From Pseudomonadota bacterium (GTDB lineage Bacteria; Pseudomonadota; Gammaproteobacteria; Steroidobacterales; JBCBZW01), in contig JBCBZW010000040.1 in the NCBI GenBank assembly GCA_039815145.1, forward strand, positions 1 to 39,011: a stretch of DNA of 39,011 bases. Direction: 5' to 3'. The notes under the pieces are model-generated. The model did no database searches, was not told the origin of the DNA, and saw nothing but the letters and a program-made list of their open reading frames with translations. How positions within the stretch are numbered: position 1 is the stretch's first letter; each line of letters opens with the position of its first letter. Shown here in pieces: positions 16,794 through 24,834 of this stretch. Made by a program: the position numbers and the translations under genes.

Positions 16794-17469
16794 TCCCAAG
16801 GACCAGGCTGCCGACGTCGAACCCGCGACGAGCGCGGGCGATGAGCAATTCGAGCGCGTTCAGCGACGCGAACGTCGCGAGCCCGAGGAACTGCAAAACC
16901 CCGTGCCCCGGCCCCTCGCCGCCCTCGCCATCGGACTGATCGTGTGGGGCGCCTGGTACTACTTCCAGAACACCGGGTATCCGGTGGCGGCGGGCGATCG
17001 GCGCACGGCGATCGTCATCGACACCTCTGCGGCCATCGACGGCAGCGCCGTGTACGCCGCGAATTGCGTGGCCTGCCACCAGGCCAACGGCGGCGGGCTG
17101 GCTGGCGTCTTTCCACCCCTGGCGTCCTCGGAATGGGTGCTGGGTGATGATGCTCGTCTGGTGCAGATTCTCCTGCACGGTATCGTGGGCAGCATCGAGG
17201 TGCAGGGCCAGACCTACGCCGGCGCAATGCCCGCCTTCGGCCAACTGGCAGACGGTGAGATCGCCGCCGTCCTCACCCACGTGCGCGCCACCTGGGGCAA
17301 CGACGCCTCGCCCATCACCCCGCAACAGGTGGCGGAAGGTCGCCAGCGCTTCCCCGACCGGGCAGCGCCATGGAATGGCGGCGATGAGCTGAACGCTGTG
17401 TTCCCGCCGAGCAGCAGCCGACATCAGGGCCCGCCACCGGCCGCCCGGGTGGCCCAGACGACGCCGTGA
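16786..17469 (+). CDS. membrane-anchored mono-haem cytochrome c, CcoP-position subunit
   Basis: 227 residues. A charged cytoplasmic N-terminus (1-40) precedes one membrane helix (about 42-60, AALAIGLIVWGAWYYF), as in CcoP, then a single cytochrome c domain: C94-C97-H98 in NCVACHQANGGG and the axial Met M148 in GAMPAFGQL. Classical CcoP has two haem domains; only one CxxCH motif is present here. The C-terminal 50 residues are Pro/Ala/Ser-rich and look disordered. Position and topology argue that it is the electron-entry subunit of this oxidase, so CcoP-like is a reasonable name. It overlaps ccoO by eight bases. Confidence 0.88.
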   Translation: MSDPKDQAADVEPATSAGDEQFERVQRRERREPEELQNPVPRPLAALAIGLIVWGAWYYFQNTGYPVAAGDRRTAIVIDTSAAIDGSAVYAANCVACHQANGGGLAGVFPPLASSEWVLGDDARLVQILLHGIVGSIEVQGQTYAGAMPAFGQLADGEIAAVLTHVRATWGNDASPITPQQVAEGRQRFPDRAAPWNGGDELNAVFPPSSSRHQGPPPAARVAQTTP

Positions 17470-17481
17470 GCGGAGCCGCGG

Positions 17482-19707
17482 ATGACCTCCCCTAAGGCAT
17501 TCGCTGACCAAGGCGACAAACCGCAGACGCGTACGGACGTGCTGCTGATCGACGGCATGTTCTGCGCCGCCTGCGCGGCCAGTGTGGAGGCGGCGATCAG
17601 GCGCCATCCCGGCGTCGATGAGGTCAACGTCAACTTCGCCGCGGAGGCGGCGGTGATCGAACGCGCGGCGGGTCGAGCCGGCGGCGACCTACCCGCGCTC
17701 ATCGAGCGCATCGCGAGTCTCGGCTACCGTGCTCGCTCGAGCGCGCTCGCAGAGGGAGGCGAACGCTCCCGCGAGCACGATCCGATCGCCCGAGATCTGA
17801 GCCTGCGCCTCATCATCGCCGTGTTCTTCGGCATGTGGGTGATGCTGCCATCGGTGGGCCTCTACCTGGACGCGGGTGCCGGCCAACCGGTCACCCAGTG
17901 GCGCCTGGCGCTGGCCGCGGGCGTGCTGTGCCTGCCCGTCGTGCTGTGGAGCGGGCTGCCGTTCTACCGCATGGCCTGGCGCACCCTGCGCGCCGGAACG
18001 CCTGGCATCGATGCACTCGTCACCATCGGCACGGTCGGTGCGCTCCTGCTCTCGGTGATCTCCTTGAGCCGGGGCAGCGCTGCCGTGTACTTCGAGGTCG
18101 CCGTGGCACTGATCGCCCTGCAACTGCTCGCCCGCCTGATCGACCTTCGGGTACGACGGCGGGCACGGGAGGCCATCAGCGCCCTGGTCGCCCTCACCCC
18201 GACGCGCTTGCGACGCTTGCGCAACGGTGAAGAGCGCGACGTGGCGCTGAAGGAGATCAAGATCGGTGATCGCCTGCGGGTCCTTGCCGGGGAACGGCTG
18301 GCGGTGGACGGGGTGGTGCACGAGGGTCTCGCCAGCGTCGACCGCAGCCTCCTCAGCGGCGAGAGCGAAGCCGTGACGGTGCAAGCGGGCGCGGCGCTGC
18401 ACGCCGGCGAGCGACTGGTCGACGGCGCCGTCACGTTAGAGGTCATGGCCGGCGCTGGGCGACGGCGCCTGGACGCCCTCGCCAAGCAGGTGCGCCAGAT
18501 GTTGGCGAGCAAAGCGCCCTGGCAGCGCGCCGTCGACCGCCTGGCGCGCTACTTCTTGTGGCTATCATTGGCGCTGGGTGCCGTCGCAGGCGTCGCCGTG
18601 TTCGCCGTAGGGGGCGAGCCTCAAGCGGCAGCCCTACGCGCCTTGGCCGTGTTCGTCATCGCCTGCCCGTGCGCGCTCTCCCTGGCCGCACCGCTCGCGG
18701 GGCTATGCGCCAGCCAGGCCGCATCGCGCCAGGGCATCATCCTGCGTGACCTCAACGCCATCACCTCCGCCGCGACCCCCACCCACGTCTTTCTCGACAA
18801 GACGGGTACGCTCACGCGGGGGATGCCGAGCGTTCGTGCCCTGCATCCCCGGAAATCCGTGGATGGGGACGAGCTGCTGCGTCGCGCCGGCGAGGCGGAA
18901 CGCCTCTCGACCCATCCCCTGGCCCAGGGGATCGTCGAAGCCGCTCGCACGCGGGGACTCCTAGGGCCGACCCCAAGTGCTGGCGCTCGGGTGTCCGTGG
19001 TGCCCGGCAAGGGCCTGCGCTATCGCAGCGACGATGGCCAGGAGACTTGCCTCGGATCGACCACATGGTTCGAGCAGCTCGGGCTGGTGACGGCCGACAT
19101 CGCGCCGCCGTTGGCGGGCCCCGCCACCCGCGTCTGGGTTGCCCATGGCGGCCAGGTGCTGGGCGCCATCGATCTTATCGATGACCTGCGGGGCGGCGTC
19201 GACGAGGCCTTGGTCGCCCTGCGCGAGGAGGGCGTCCAACTCGGCATCCTCAGCGGCGATAGCGCCGAGCCCGTCGCCTATTTGGCGCAGACACTGGGCA
19301 TCGACGGCCGATTCGGCCTGAGCCCGGAAGCGAAGGTGGAGGCGATCGAGGCCGTCCGCGCTCAGCACCCGGGCGCGGTCGTCGCGTTCGTCGGCGATGG
19401 GCTGAACGACAGCCCGGCCCTGGCCGCCGCCGATCTCGGCGTGGCCGTCGGCGAGGCCACCGATGCGGCGCGCGCAGCCGCGGCCGTCACCCTCACCGAC
19501 GGGGGTGTGGAACGCATGCCGGGGCTGCTGCGCCTCGTACGCCGCTTGCGCGCCGTGGTCCGTCGCAACCTCGCCTGGGCGATCGCCTACAATGTCTTGG
19601 CCCTGCCGGCAGCCGCTGCCGGTTGGGTGCACCCAGCGGTGGCCGCGAGCGCCATGGCGCTGTCGTCCATCTCCATCATCGCGAGTGCTGCCAGCGCCGG
19701 TCGTTGA
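17482..19707 (+). CDS. ccoI: CcoI-type copper-translocating P1B ATPase
   Basis: 741 residues. An N-terminal heavy-metal-associated domain has GMFCAACAAS (C28, C31). Membrane helices follow, including the metal-site helix with CPC (VIACPCALSLAAPLA, about 392-406), the phosphorylation motif DKTGT (from D439), an HP-type region (STHPLAQGI) and GDGLNDSPAL (from about 638). The protein exports or delivers Cu+ using ATP; its place directly after the oxidase genes, 12 bases downstream, identifies it as the CcoI/FixI type that supplies copper for the CuB centre. A ribosome-binding site GGAG lies before the ATG. No CcoG or CcoH gene is nearby. Confidence 0.92.
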   Translation: MTSPKAFADQGDKPQTRTDVLLIDGMFCAACAASVEAAIRRHPGVDEVNVNFAAEAAVIERAAGRAGGDLPALIERIASLGYRARSSALAEGGERSREHDPIARDLSLRLIIAVFFGMWVMLPSVGLYLDAGAGQPVTQWRLALAAGVLCLPVVLWSGLPFYRMAWRTLRAGTPGIDALVTIGTVGALLLSVISLSRGSAAVYFEVAVALIALQLLARLIDLRVRRRAREAISALVALTPTRLRRLRNGEERDVALKEIKIGDRLRVLAGERLAVDGVVHEGLASVDRSLLSGESEAVTVQAGAALHAGERLVDGAVTLEVMAGAGRRRLDALAKQVRQMLASKAPWQRAVDRLARYFLWLSLALGAVAGVAVFAVGGEPQAAALRALAVFVIACPCALSLAAPLAGLCASQAASRQGIILRDLNAITSAATPTHVFLDKTGTLTRGMPSVRALHPRKSVDGDELLRRAGEAERLSTHPLAQGIVEAARTRGLLGPTPSAGARVSVVPGKGLRYRSDDGQETCLGSTTWFEQLGLVTADIAPPLAGPATRVWVAHGGQVLGAIDLIDDLRGGVDEALVALREEGVQLGILSGDSAEPVAYLAQTLGIDGRFGLSPEAKVEAIEAVRAQHPGAVVAFVGDGLNDSPALAAADLGVAVGEATDAARAAAAVTLTDGGVERMPGLLRLVRRLRAVVRRNLAWAIAYNVLALPAAAAGWVHPAVAASAMALSSISIIASAASAGR

Positions 19708-19740
19708 CTGGCGGGGCAGGCCGCTCACAAGGCGAGCAGG

Positions 19741-21000
19741 ATGCAAATCGCCATTCTCACCATCGGCTCACGCGGCGACGTGCAACCCTACCTTGCCCTC
19801 GCCTGCCACCTGAGCGACCGCGGGCACGAGGTCACCCTCGCCGCACCGGCGAACTTCCGCGACTGGATCGAAGGCCACCGCATCCGCTGCGTACCCTACG
19901 ACATCGACATGGAGGGCTTTCTCCAGCGCGCCGACGTCAAGGCCTTGATGGCGGGGCAATGGTGGCGTATCCCGAAGATGGTGCGCGAAGTGGCCCTGCC
20001 CATGGTGCGCTCCACGCTGGAAGGCACGTGGGAAGCCGCCGCGGACGCCGACGTCATCCTCTACCATCCGAAGGCCTTAGGTGCCGAGGATGTCGCTGAG
20101 CGCACGGGGGCTCACGCGCTGCTCGCCGCGCCCCTGCCCTTCGTGCGCACGGGTGAGTTCCCGATCATCACCAGCGCCGGCAACTATGGCGCCTTCCTCA
20201 ACCGTCTAAGCTGGTCCATCTTTCGCATCTCGCGCCTGCCCTATGCGGGAACGCTCAACCGCTGGCGGAAGGAAGTGCTGGGCCTTGGCCCTGGGCCGCG
20301 CTTGCTCCCCCCAGGGCACGATACGACGGGACGCCCCCTGCCGCGCCTGACGGCGGTCTCTTCGTCCGTGGTGCCGTTCCCGCACGACTGGAACCCTCAA
20401 CTCGATCACCTCACCGGCTACTGGTGGCTGGACGATGCGCCAGACTGGTCCCCGCCCGCCGAGCTCCAGCGTTTTCTGGAGGCGGGCACCGAGCCGCCGA
20501 TCTACATCGGCTTCGGCTCGATGACGGCGCGCGACCCGCAACGCCTGGCGCGCACGGTGGTCGATGCCGTTCGTACGGCGAACCTAAGGGCGGTCATCGC
20601 CACGGGCTGGGGCGCCCTGCGTCAGGTCGAGGCGGATCGCGAGCGGATCTTGGTGATCGACGGCGCCCCCCACGCCGCGCTGTTCCCCCTCATGGCGGGA
20701 GTGGTGCATCACGGCGGTGCTGGCACCACCGCCGCCGGCCTGCGCGCCGCCCGTCCCACGCTGATCTGCCCCTTCGCCGTGGATCAACCCTTCTGGGGCA
20801 AGCGAACGGCGACCCTCGGCGTGGGTCCACCACCCCTGCCCGCAGCGCGCCTCGAAGCCGCCAAGCTCGCCTCGAGCCTACGCGAACTGGTCGAGCAGAC
20901 GTCCTACGCGCACCGCGCACGCGAGATCGCCGATCGCCTGGCCCTGGAGGACGGCTGCGCGAACGCCGCAGCACTGATCGAACAACTCGCCGGCGCCTAG
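19741..21000 (+). CDS. UGT-like glycosyltransferase (GT1 / sterol glucosyltransferase type)
   Basis: 419 residues in two Rossmann-like halves. The N-terminus, IAILTIGSRGDVQPYLALAC, is the standard opening of the family that includes fungal sterol 3-beta-glucosyltransferases and bacterial glycopeptide/macrolide glycosyltransferases. The C-terminal donor-binding motif is intact: VVHHGGAGTTAAGL (from about 321) followed by CPFAVDQPFWGKR. PPIYIGFGSMTARD before it is also typical. The acceptor is unknown: lipid or small hydrophobic molecule. It lies 33 bases after ccoI on the same strand and is probably the last gene of the same transcript, though it has no obvious tie to respiration. Confidence 0.88.
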   Translation: MQIAILTIGSRGDVQPYLALACHLSDRGHEVTLAAPANFRDWIEGHRIRCVPYDIDMEGFLQRADVKALMAGQWWRIPKMVREVALPMVRSTLEGTWEAAADADVILYHPKALGAEDVAERTGAHALLAAPLPFVRTGEFPIITSAGNYGAFLNRLSWSIFRISRLPYAGTLNRWRKEVLGLGPGPRLLPPGHDTTGRPLPRLTAVSSSVVPFPHDWNPQLDHLTGYWWLDDAPDWSPPAELQRFLEAGTEPPIYIGFGSMTARDPQRLARTVVDAVRTANLRAVIATGWGALRQVEADRERILVIDGAPHAALFPLMAGVVHHGGAGTTAAGLRAARPTLICPFAVDQPFWGKRTATLGVGPPPLPAARLEAAKLASSLRELVEQTSYAHRAREIADRLALEDGCANAAALIEQLAGA

Positions 21001-21006
21001 GGGGCC

Positions 21007-21441
21007 TCACGCCGCGAGCCAGAGATGGGACAGGTGCATCGCCACCCCGATCAGCGCCGTCGCGAGCCCGAGGGAGCCGAGGCTGGTGCCACGCCCCAAG
21101 GAGACGCCCGACTGGCGCACCAACCGGAACAAGGCAAAGAGCAGCAGCACCAGGAGGGTCAACACGGCGAGGGTGATGTTGGCGGCCACACCCAGGCGTG
21201 CATCGAAGGCGCTCAAGCCGCCGGCGACCGCGATCCATACCACGGCGTACAGCCCGATCCAGATCGTCAGGCGGTAACTCTCGCGCTGTCGCTCCGTGCC
21301 GCCCAGGGGTTGTGGCATGGTCGTGTCGACCACGCGGCGCCAGGTGTCGGGGAGCCGTGGCAGGTACAGGTCGAGGGCGATCAAGGCGAGGCCAAGGCCC
21401 TCCACCCCAGCGCTCAGCCATCCTAAGAATCCGATATCCAT
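21007..21441 (-). CDS. small multi-pass membrane protein of unknown function
   Basis: 144 residues with about four hydrophobic segments (near 5-27, 60-80, 85-108 and 120-142), separated by a polar loop (PDTWRRVVDTTMPQPLGGTE) after the first. No motif points to a function. It faces the glycosyltransferase gene with a six-base gap, so the two transcripts must read into each other or share termination. The ATG at 21441 gives a sensible start just before the first helix. Confidence 0.7.
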   Translation of the reverse strand: MDIGFLGWLSAGVEGLGLALIALDLYLPRLPDTWRRVVDTTMPQPLGGTERQRESYRLTIWIGLYAVVWIAVAGGLSAFDARLGVAANITLAVLTLLVLLLFALFRLVRQSGVSLGRGTSLGSLGLATALIGVAMHLSHLWLAA

Positions 21442-21491
21442 CCGCCGATGATAGCGGTTGGGCGAGCGCCCGCGGGGGCGATGCCGCTCTG

Positions 21492-22667
21492 CTAAGGGCC
21501 GTGCACCATCGCACTGGCCTCACGGCAGATGCCAGCAAAGTGATCTGCCGCCAAACCCGACAGCGTCGCCCATTCACCCAAGGCGTCCGCGGGGATGTCG
21601 TCCACGGGGACGCACGCGAGCAAGGCGGCCAGGGCGACGATCCACCCAGGCGACCACGGCGCGGGTTCGCTGGGCGGCTGGTGGTGGTGCTGGACGGCTT
21701 GCACGAGGGTCTCCGGCAACCCCCACAGGTCGAGCACATAGGCGCCGGCCCCGGCATGGTCGATGCCGAAGTGGCTGCGCTCGGCCTCCAGCAGTGCGGC
21801 GCCCTGCAGTGTCGTCAGGCCCTCGTAGGCGTTGCCGTCGATGCTGAGCAGCGCAAGGCGTCCGATGTCGTGCACAAACGCCGCCAGCCGCAGCTCGCCG
21901 CGCGTGGACTCGTCGAGTTCGAGATGCCGGCTGAGGCGATCGGTCAACGCCGCCACCACGTGACCTTCCCGCCACAGATGTTCCACCGAGTCCGCATCCA
22001 CTCGACCGGTGAACGCCTGAAACAGCGCGTGCGAAGTGGCCAGGTCATGCAGCGTGTCCAGCCCGAGAAGGACCACCGCTTGCTTGATGGCGGTGACTTC
22101 CTCGCGCACGCCGAAATACGGCGAGTTGATCAGCTGCAGCAGCTTGGCGCTCATCGCCGCATCATCTGCGAGAATCTCTGCGACGAGCGTGAGGTTAGGT
22201 TCATCCTCACGCAGCTCGTCCATCAACTCGCGATGGGTGCGAGGCAACGCGGGCAGGTTCCGCAGGCGGGTGAGCTGCTCGCGCGCGCGCTCGTCAGCAC
22301 TTAGCGAACGCCGTCGTTGGGCGCGCTCCAGGGCGAGCGCCAACTGCTCGCCCGCTACCTGCTTCGCCAGGCACTGGTGAGCGATCACGACGGCGGCCAA
22401 GTCCTCGCTCTCGGCGGGAGATTCGGTCAACGCCACCCGTGCACTCACCGGCGATCGCTCCGCTACCTCATGCAGCCATTCGCTTCCCATCAGACGCACA
22501 TCACAGATGACCACGTCGAAGGGTTGCGCGCGATCCTGTTCGAGAAGGTGTTGCTGCGCTTGCTCGGCGGACCCCGCGTGGACCCAGGTCCACTCGCTCG
22601 GGTGCTCGCTCAAGGCTCGATCCAGGGCGCCGTACTCGTCCTCGGCCACGGCCAGCAGCGCGTGCAC
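21492..22667 (-). CDS. response regulator: receiver + HDOD domain
   Basis: 391 residues from GTG at 22667. The open frame extends further, but that part (to 23087) is a shadow of the kinase gene, and GTG shares a base with the kinase stop (TAGTG), so coupling fixes the start. Residues 1-120 form a receiver: acidic pocket E9-D10-E11, phosphoacceptor D56 in VVICDVRL, and a Lys near 103. From about 130 an HDOD domain follows (LTRLRNLPALPRTHRELMDE, INSPYFG, AAFVHDIGRLALL, FGIDHAGAGAYVLDLWGLPE). HDOD proteins act in signalling without known catalysis. It is the last gene of the three-gene signalling operon. Confidence 0.88.
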   Translation of the reverse strand: MHALLAVAEDEYGALDRALSEHPSEWTWVHAGSAEQAQQHLLEQDRAQPFDVVICDVRLMGSEWLHEVAERSPVSARVALTESPAESEDLAAVVIAHQCLAKQVAGEQLALALERAQRRRSLSADERAREQLTRLRNLPALPRTHRELMDELREDEPNLTLVAEILADDAAMSAKLLQLINSPYFGVREEVTAIKQAVVLLGLDTLHDLATSHALFQAFTGRVDADSVEHLWREGHVVAALTDRLSRHLELDESTRGELRLAAFVHDIGRLALLSIDGNAYEGLTTLQGAALLEAERSHFGIDHAGAGAYVLDLWGLPETLVQAVQHHHQPPSEPAPWSPGWIVALAALLACVPVDDIPADALGEWATLSGLAADHFAGICREASAMVHGP

Positions 22668-23476
22668 TAGCCGCTCGCCGCCGCGCCAACGGGCAGGAGG
22701 GGCAGATGCAGGGAGAAGCGCGCGCCGCCGGTCGGGGCGTCTTCCAGGCGTACTTCGCCGCCATGCCCCTGCTCCACGATCTGCCGCACCAACGCGAGGC
22801 CCTGCCCGGTGCCCACGCCCACGGACTTCGTGGTGAAGAACGGCTCGAACACCTTGGCGCGAAGTTCCGGCACTACGCCGGGTCCGTTGTCCTCCACCGC
22901 GAGCACGGCCGTATCGCCCTGGCGCTGGGCAAGCACCCGGATCCGACCCGTGACGTGGCCCGCCTCGCGCACCGCCTGCACGGCGTTGACGATGAAGTTG
23001 ACCAGGCACTGGGTGATCGACTGGGAGTCGCACATCAGCTCTAAGCCTTCGTCCACCTCGTCGAGGACCTCGGCCGCGTGCTTCCACTGGCCACGGGTCA
23101 TGGTCAGGGCATCCCCGATCAGAGTGGCCGCGGGCACCGAGCGGAAGCCCTCCTGCCCCGGGTGGGACAAGTTGCGCATCGCGCTGACGATGCGCGCGAT
23201 ACGACCGATTCCGTCGATCGCATCCATGCAGGCACCGCGCAGATCGACCGCCAGCGCCTCGAGGTCGGCTTGGGAGACTCCCTGGCCGCCGTCGTTTTCC
23301 ACGGTGGCGCTGAGCAGTTCATGGATGCCTTCCGCCAGGAAGCGTAGGTTGTCCTCTACGTACTGGGTGGGCGTGTTGATCTCATGCACGATGCCCGTGG
23401 CTAGGGCACCGATCGCCTCCAACTTGGCTCGCTCCTGCGATTTGCGGCCTCCCTCGCTGGAGGTGTCCTGGGACAT
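22667..23476 (-). CDS. soluble histidine kinase without sensor domain
   Basis: 269 residues starting MSQDTSSEGG; the start is fixed by TGATG overlap with the upstream gene, and sequence further upstream is a shadow of that gene. The H-box GIVHEINTPTQYVEDNLRFL places the phosphorylated His at 31. The catalytic domain shows the N box (NFIVNAVQAV), G1 (VEDNGPGV), F (FEPFFTTK) and G2 (GTGQGLAL). No membrane segment or PAS/GAF domain is present, so input must come from a partner protein. Flanking receiver proteins at both sides are the natural phosphorylation partners; the upstream one could also be its input. Confidence 0.9.
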   Translation of the reverse strand: MSQDTSSEGGRKSQERAKLEAIGALATGIVHEINTPTQYVEDNLRFLAEGIHELLSATVENDGGQGVSQADLEALAVDLRGACMDAIDGIGRIARIVSAMRNLSHPGQEGFRSVPAATLIGDALTMTRGQWKHAAEVLDEVDEGLELMCDSQSITQCLVNFIVNAVQAVREAGHVTGRIRVLAQRQGDTAVLAVEDNGPGVVPELRAKVFEPFFTTKSVGVGTGQGLALVRQIVEQGHGGEVRLEDAPTGGARFSLHLPLLPVGAAASG

Positions 23477-24621
23477 CAGGGGGTGGCCTGCGCCGGTATC
23501 GCATGGGGCTCGTACACCCAGACGTTTCGCTCGATCTGCTCGTGCTGGGCGAAGGACTTCAAGCGCTCGATGGACCGCTCCGTCAGTACTTTGCCGCGCC
23601 CCATCAGGACCGTCCCCGCAGGCGTGGTCACGGGCATGCTGAGTACCATTTCCTCGCACAGTTCGTGGACCGGTACGGGAACACCTTCCTTGCCCTTGTG
23701 ATCCACGGCGGGGTTGTTCAACGCCAAGTGCTCGGCCAAGGCCAGCAAGAGCGCGGGATCGAACCACGCCTTGTTAGCGGTCAGGGCCTCGTAAGCCTGC
23801 TGTTCCGTGAAGCCGCGCTGACACTGGGCATCGAAGGCGAGCACGACGCGCAGGAGACGTCCGACGAAGGGAATCTGGTCGCCCATGAGCGAATCCTCGG
23901 GCAGCCCGCCGCCGTCGTAGTTCTTCTTCTGATAGCGCACACCTTCGGAGAGCACGCCAAGTCGCGGCACAGCATCGGCGATCTTTGCGCTGAGCTCGGC
24001 GAACTGCGCGCTCTGCTGAGCATCTCCGCCGGAGTCCTCACCCGCTACGCCGACCAGCGCCAGCGGCGCCAACACCGCGCTGGACCATCCGACGGGGCGC
24101 TCGAGCTGAACGAGCAAGCTGTCGATCAGCCCTTCGATGACCGATACCCGATCCAGCATGCCGGGGGCGATCAGTTCCAGTAGCTCACAGCACACGGCGG
24201 CAGCACCATCCCCTGAGCAATCGAGGACCTCTCGCTCCGCCCGGCGCACCTGGAACTTCTTCACCCCCTCGACCACCGCCTCGGCGAAGGCCCGAGCACC
24301 ACACGGTTTCACCAGGTAGCGAAACACCCCGCCGCGGTTGATCGCTTCGCTGGCCGTGCGCATGTCGATGTTGCCGGTGAGCATGATGCGTACCGTGTCG
24401 GGGCTGATCTTCTCGATCTGCTCCAGGAGCTCGAGCCCGTCCATGCCGGGCATGCGCATGTCGCTGACGACGACGGCGTAGGGGCCCTTCTCGCGCACCA
24501 TCTCGAGCGCTTCCTGCCCCGAACTGGCCAGATCGAGGGGCAACACCTTACGCAGGGCGCGAGCATAACCCTGGCCCACTCGCGGCTCATCGTCGACGCA
24601 CAACACCTTCTCTTGGAGCAT
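23476..24621 (-). CDS. response regulator: receiver + degenerate HD-GYP-like domain
   Basis: 381 residues from the ATG at 24621, chosen because the receiver begins at once (VLCVDDEPRVG) and GAGGG lies upstream; an earlier ATG at 24714 adds non-conserved residues. The receiver has D10-D11, phosphoacceptor D54 in VVSDMRMPGMDG and Lys in YLVKPCG. From about 155 the protein follows an HD-GYP fold, ending with YDGGGLPEDSLMGDQIPFVG, which parallels the HD-GYP core motif, but the HD dyad, the preceding HHE and the GYP triad itself are missing (here GGLP). It is probably catalytically dead toward cyclic-di-GMP. It is first in the operon and overlaps the kinase by one base. Confidence 0.85.
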   Translation of the reverse strand: MLQEKVLCVDDEPRVGQGYARALRKVLPLDLASSGQEALEMVREKGPYAVVVSDMRMPGMDGLELLEQIEKISPDTVRIMLTGNIDMRTASEAINRGGVFRYLVKPCGARAFAEAVVEGVKKFQVRRAEREVLDCSGDGAAAVCCELLELIAPGMLDRVSVIEGLIDSLLVQLERPVGWSSAVLAPLALVGVAGEDSGGDAQQSAQFAELSAKIADAVPRLGVLSEGVRYQKKNYDGGGLPEDSLMGDQIPFVGRLLRVVLAFDAQCQRGFTEQQAYEALTANKAWFDPALLLALAEHLALNNPAVDHKGKEGVPVPVHELCEEMVLSMPVTTPAGTVLMGRGKVLTERSIERLKSFAQHEQIERNVWVYEPHAIPAQATP

Positions 24622-24834
24622 CCCAAGCCCTCGCTGCGACAGGGGGAACGACGCGTAGAGGTGGAGCATTCCACGCTCGCCTGCTCGACGCTCCAGGGCC
24701 GCATCACAGAACACCGACTTGGCACCGGCAGGGCACAGCGCTCAGCGATGCCCTGTGACACGGGCCACATGACGCCTGTCCAGACAAACGGTTCGCGTCG
24801 GACGAGACGGGCCGGGCGAAGGAACCGGCTTAGG
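24622..24834. other. gap upstream of the signalling operon
   Basis: 213 bases lie between the PLP enzyme's stop and the signalling operon on the same strand. A weak inverted repeat (CAGGGCA...TGCCCTG, 24729-24755) encloses a palindromic AGCGCT and could be an operator. No convincing promoter hexamers were found. Confidence 0.35.

Noticed and set aside
22668-23087. N-terminal extension of the HDOD regulator
   Set aside because: These 140 codons lie inside the kinase gene in another frame and give Arg/Gly-rich non-conserved sequence; GTG at 22667 overlapping the kinase stop is the likely start.
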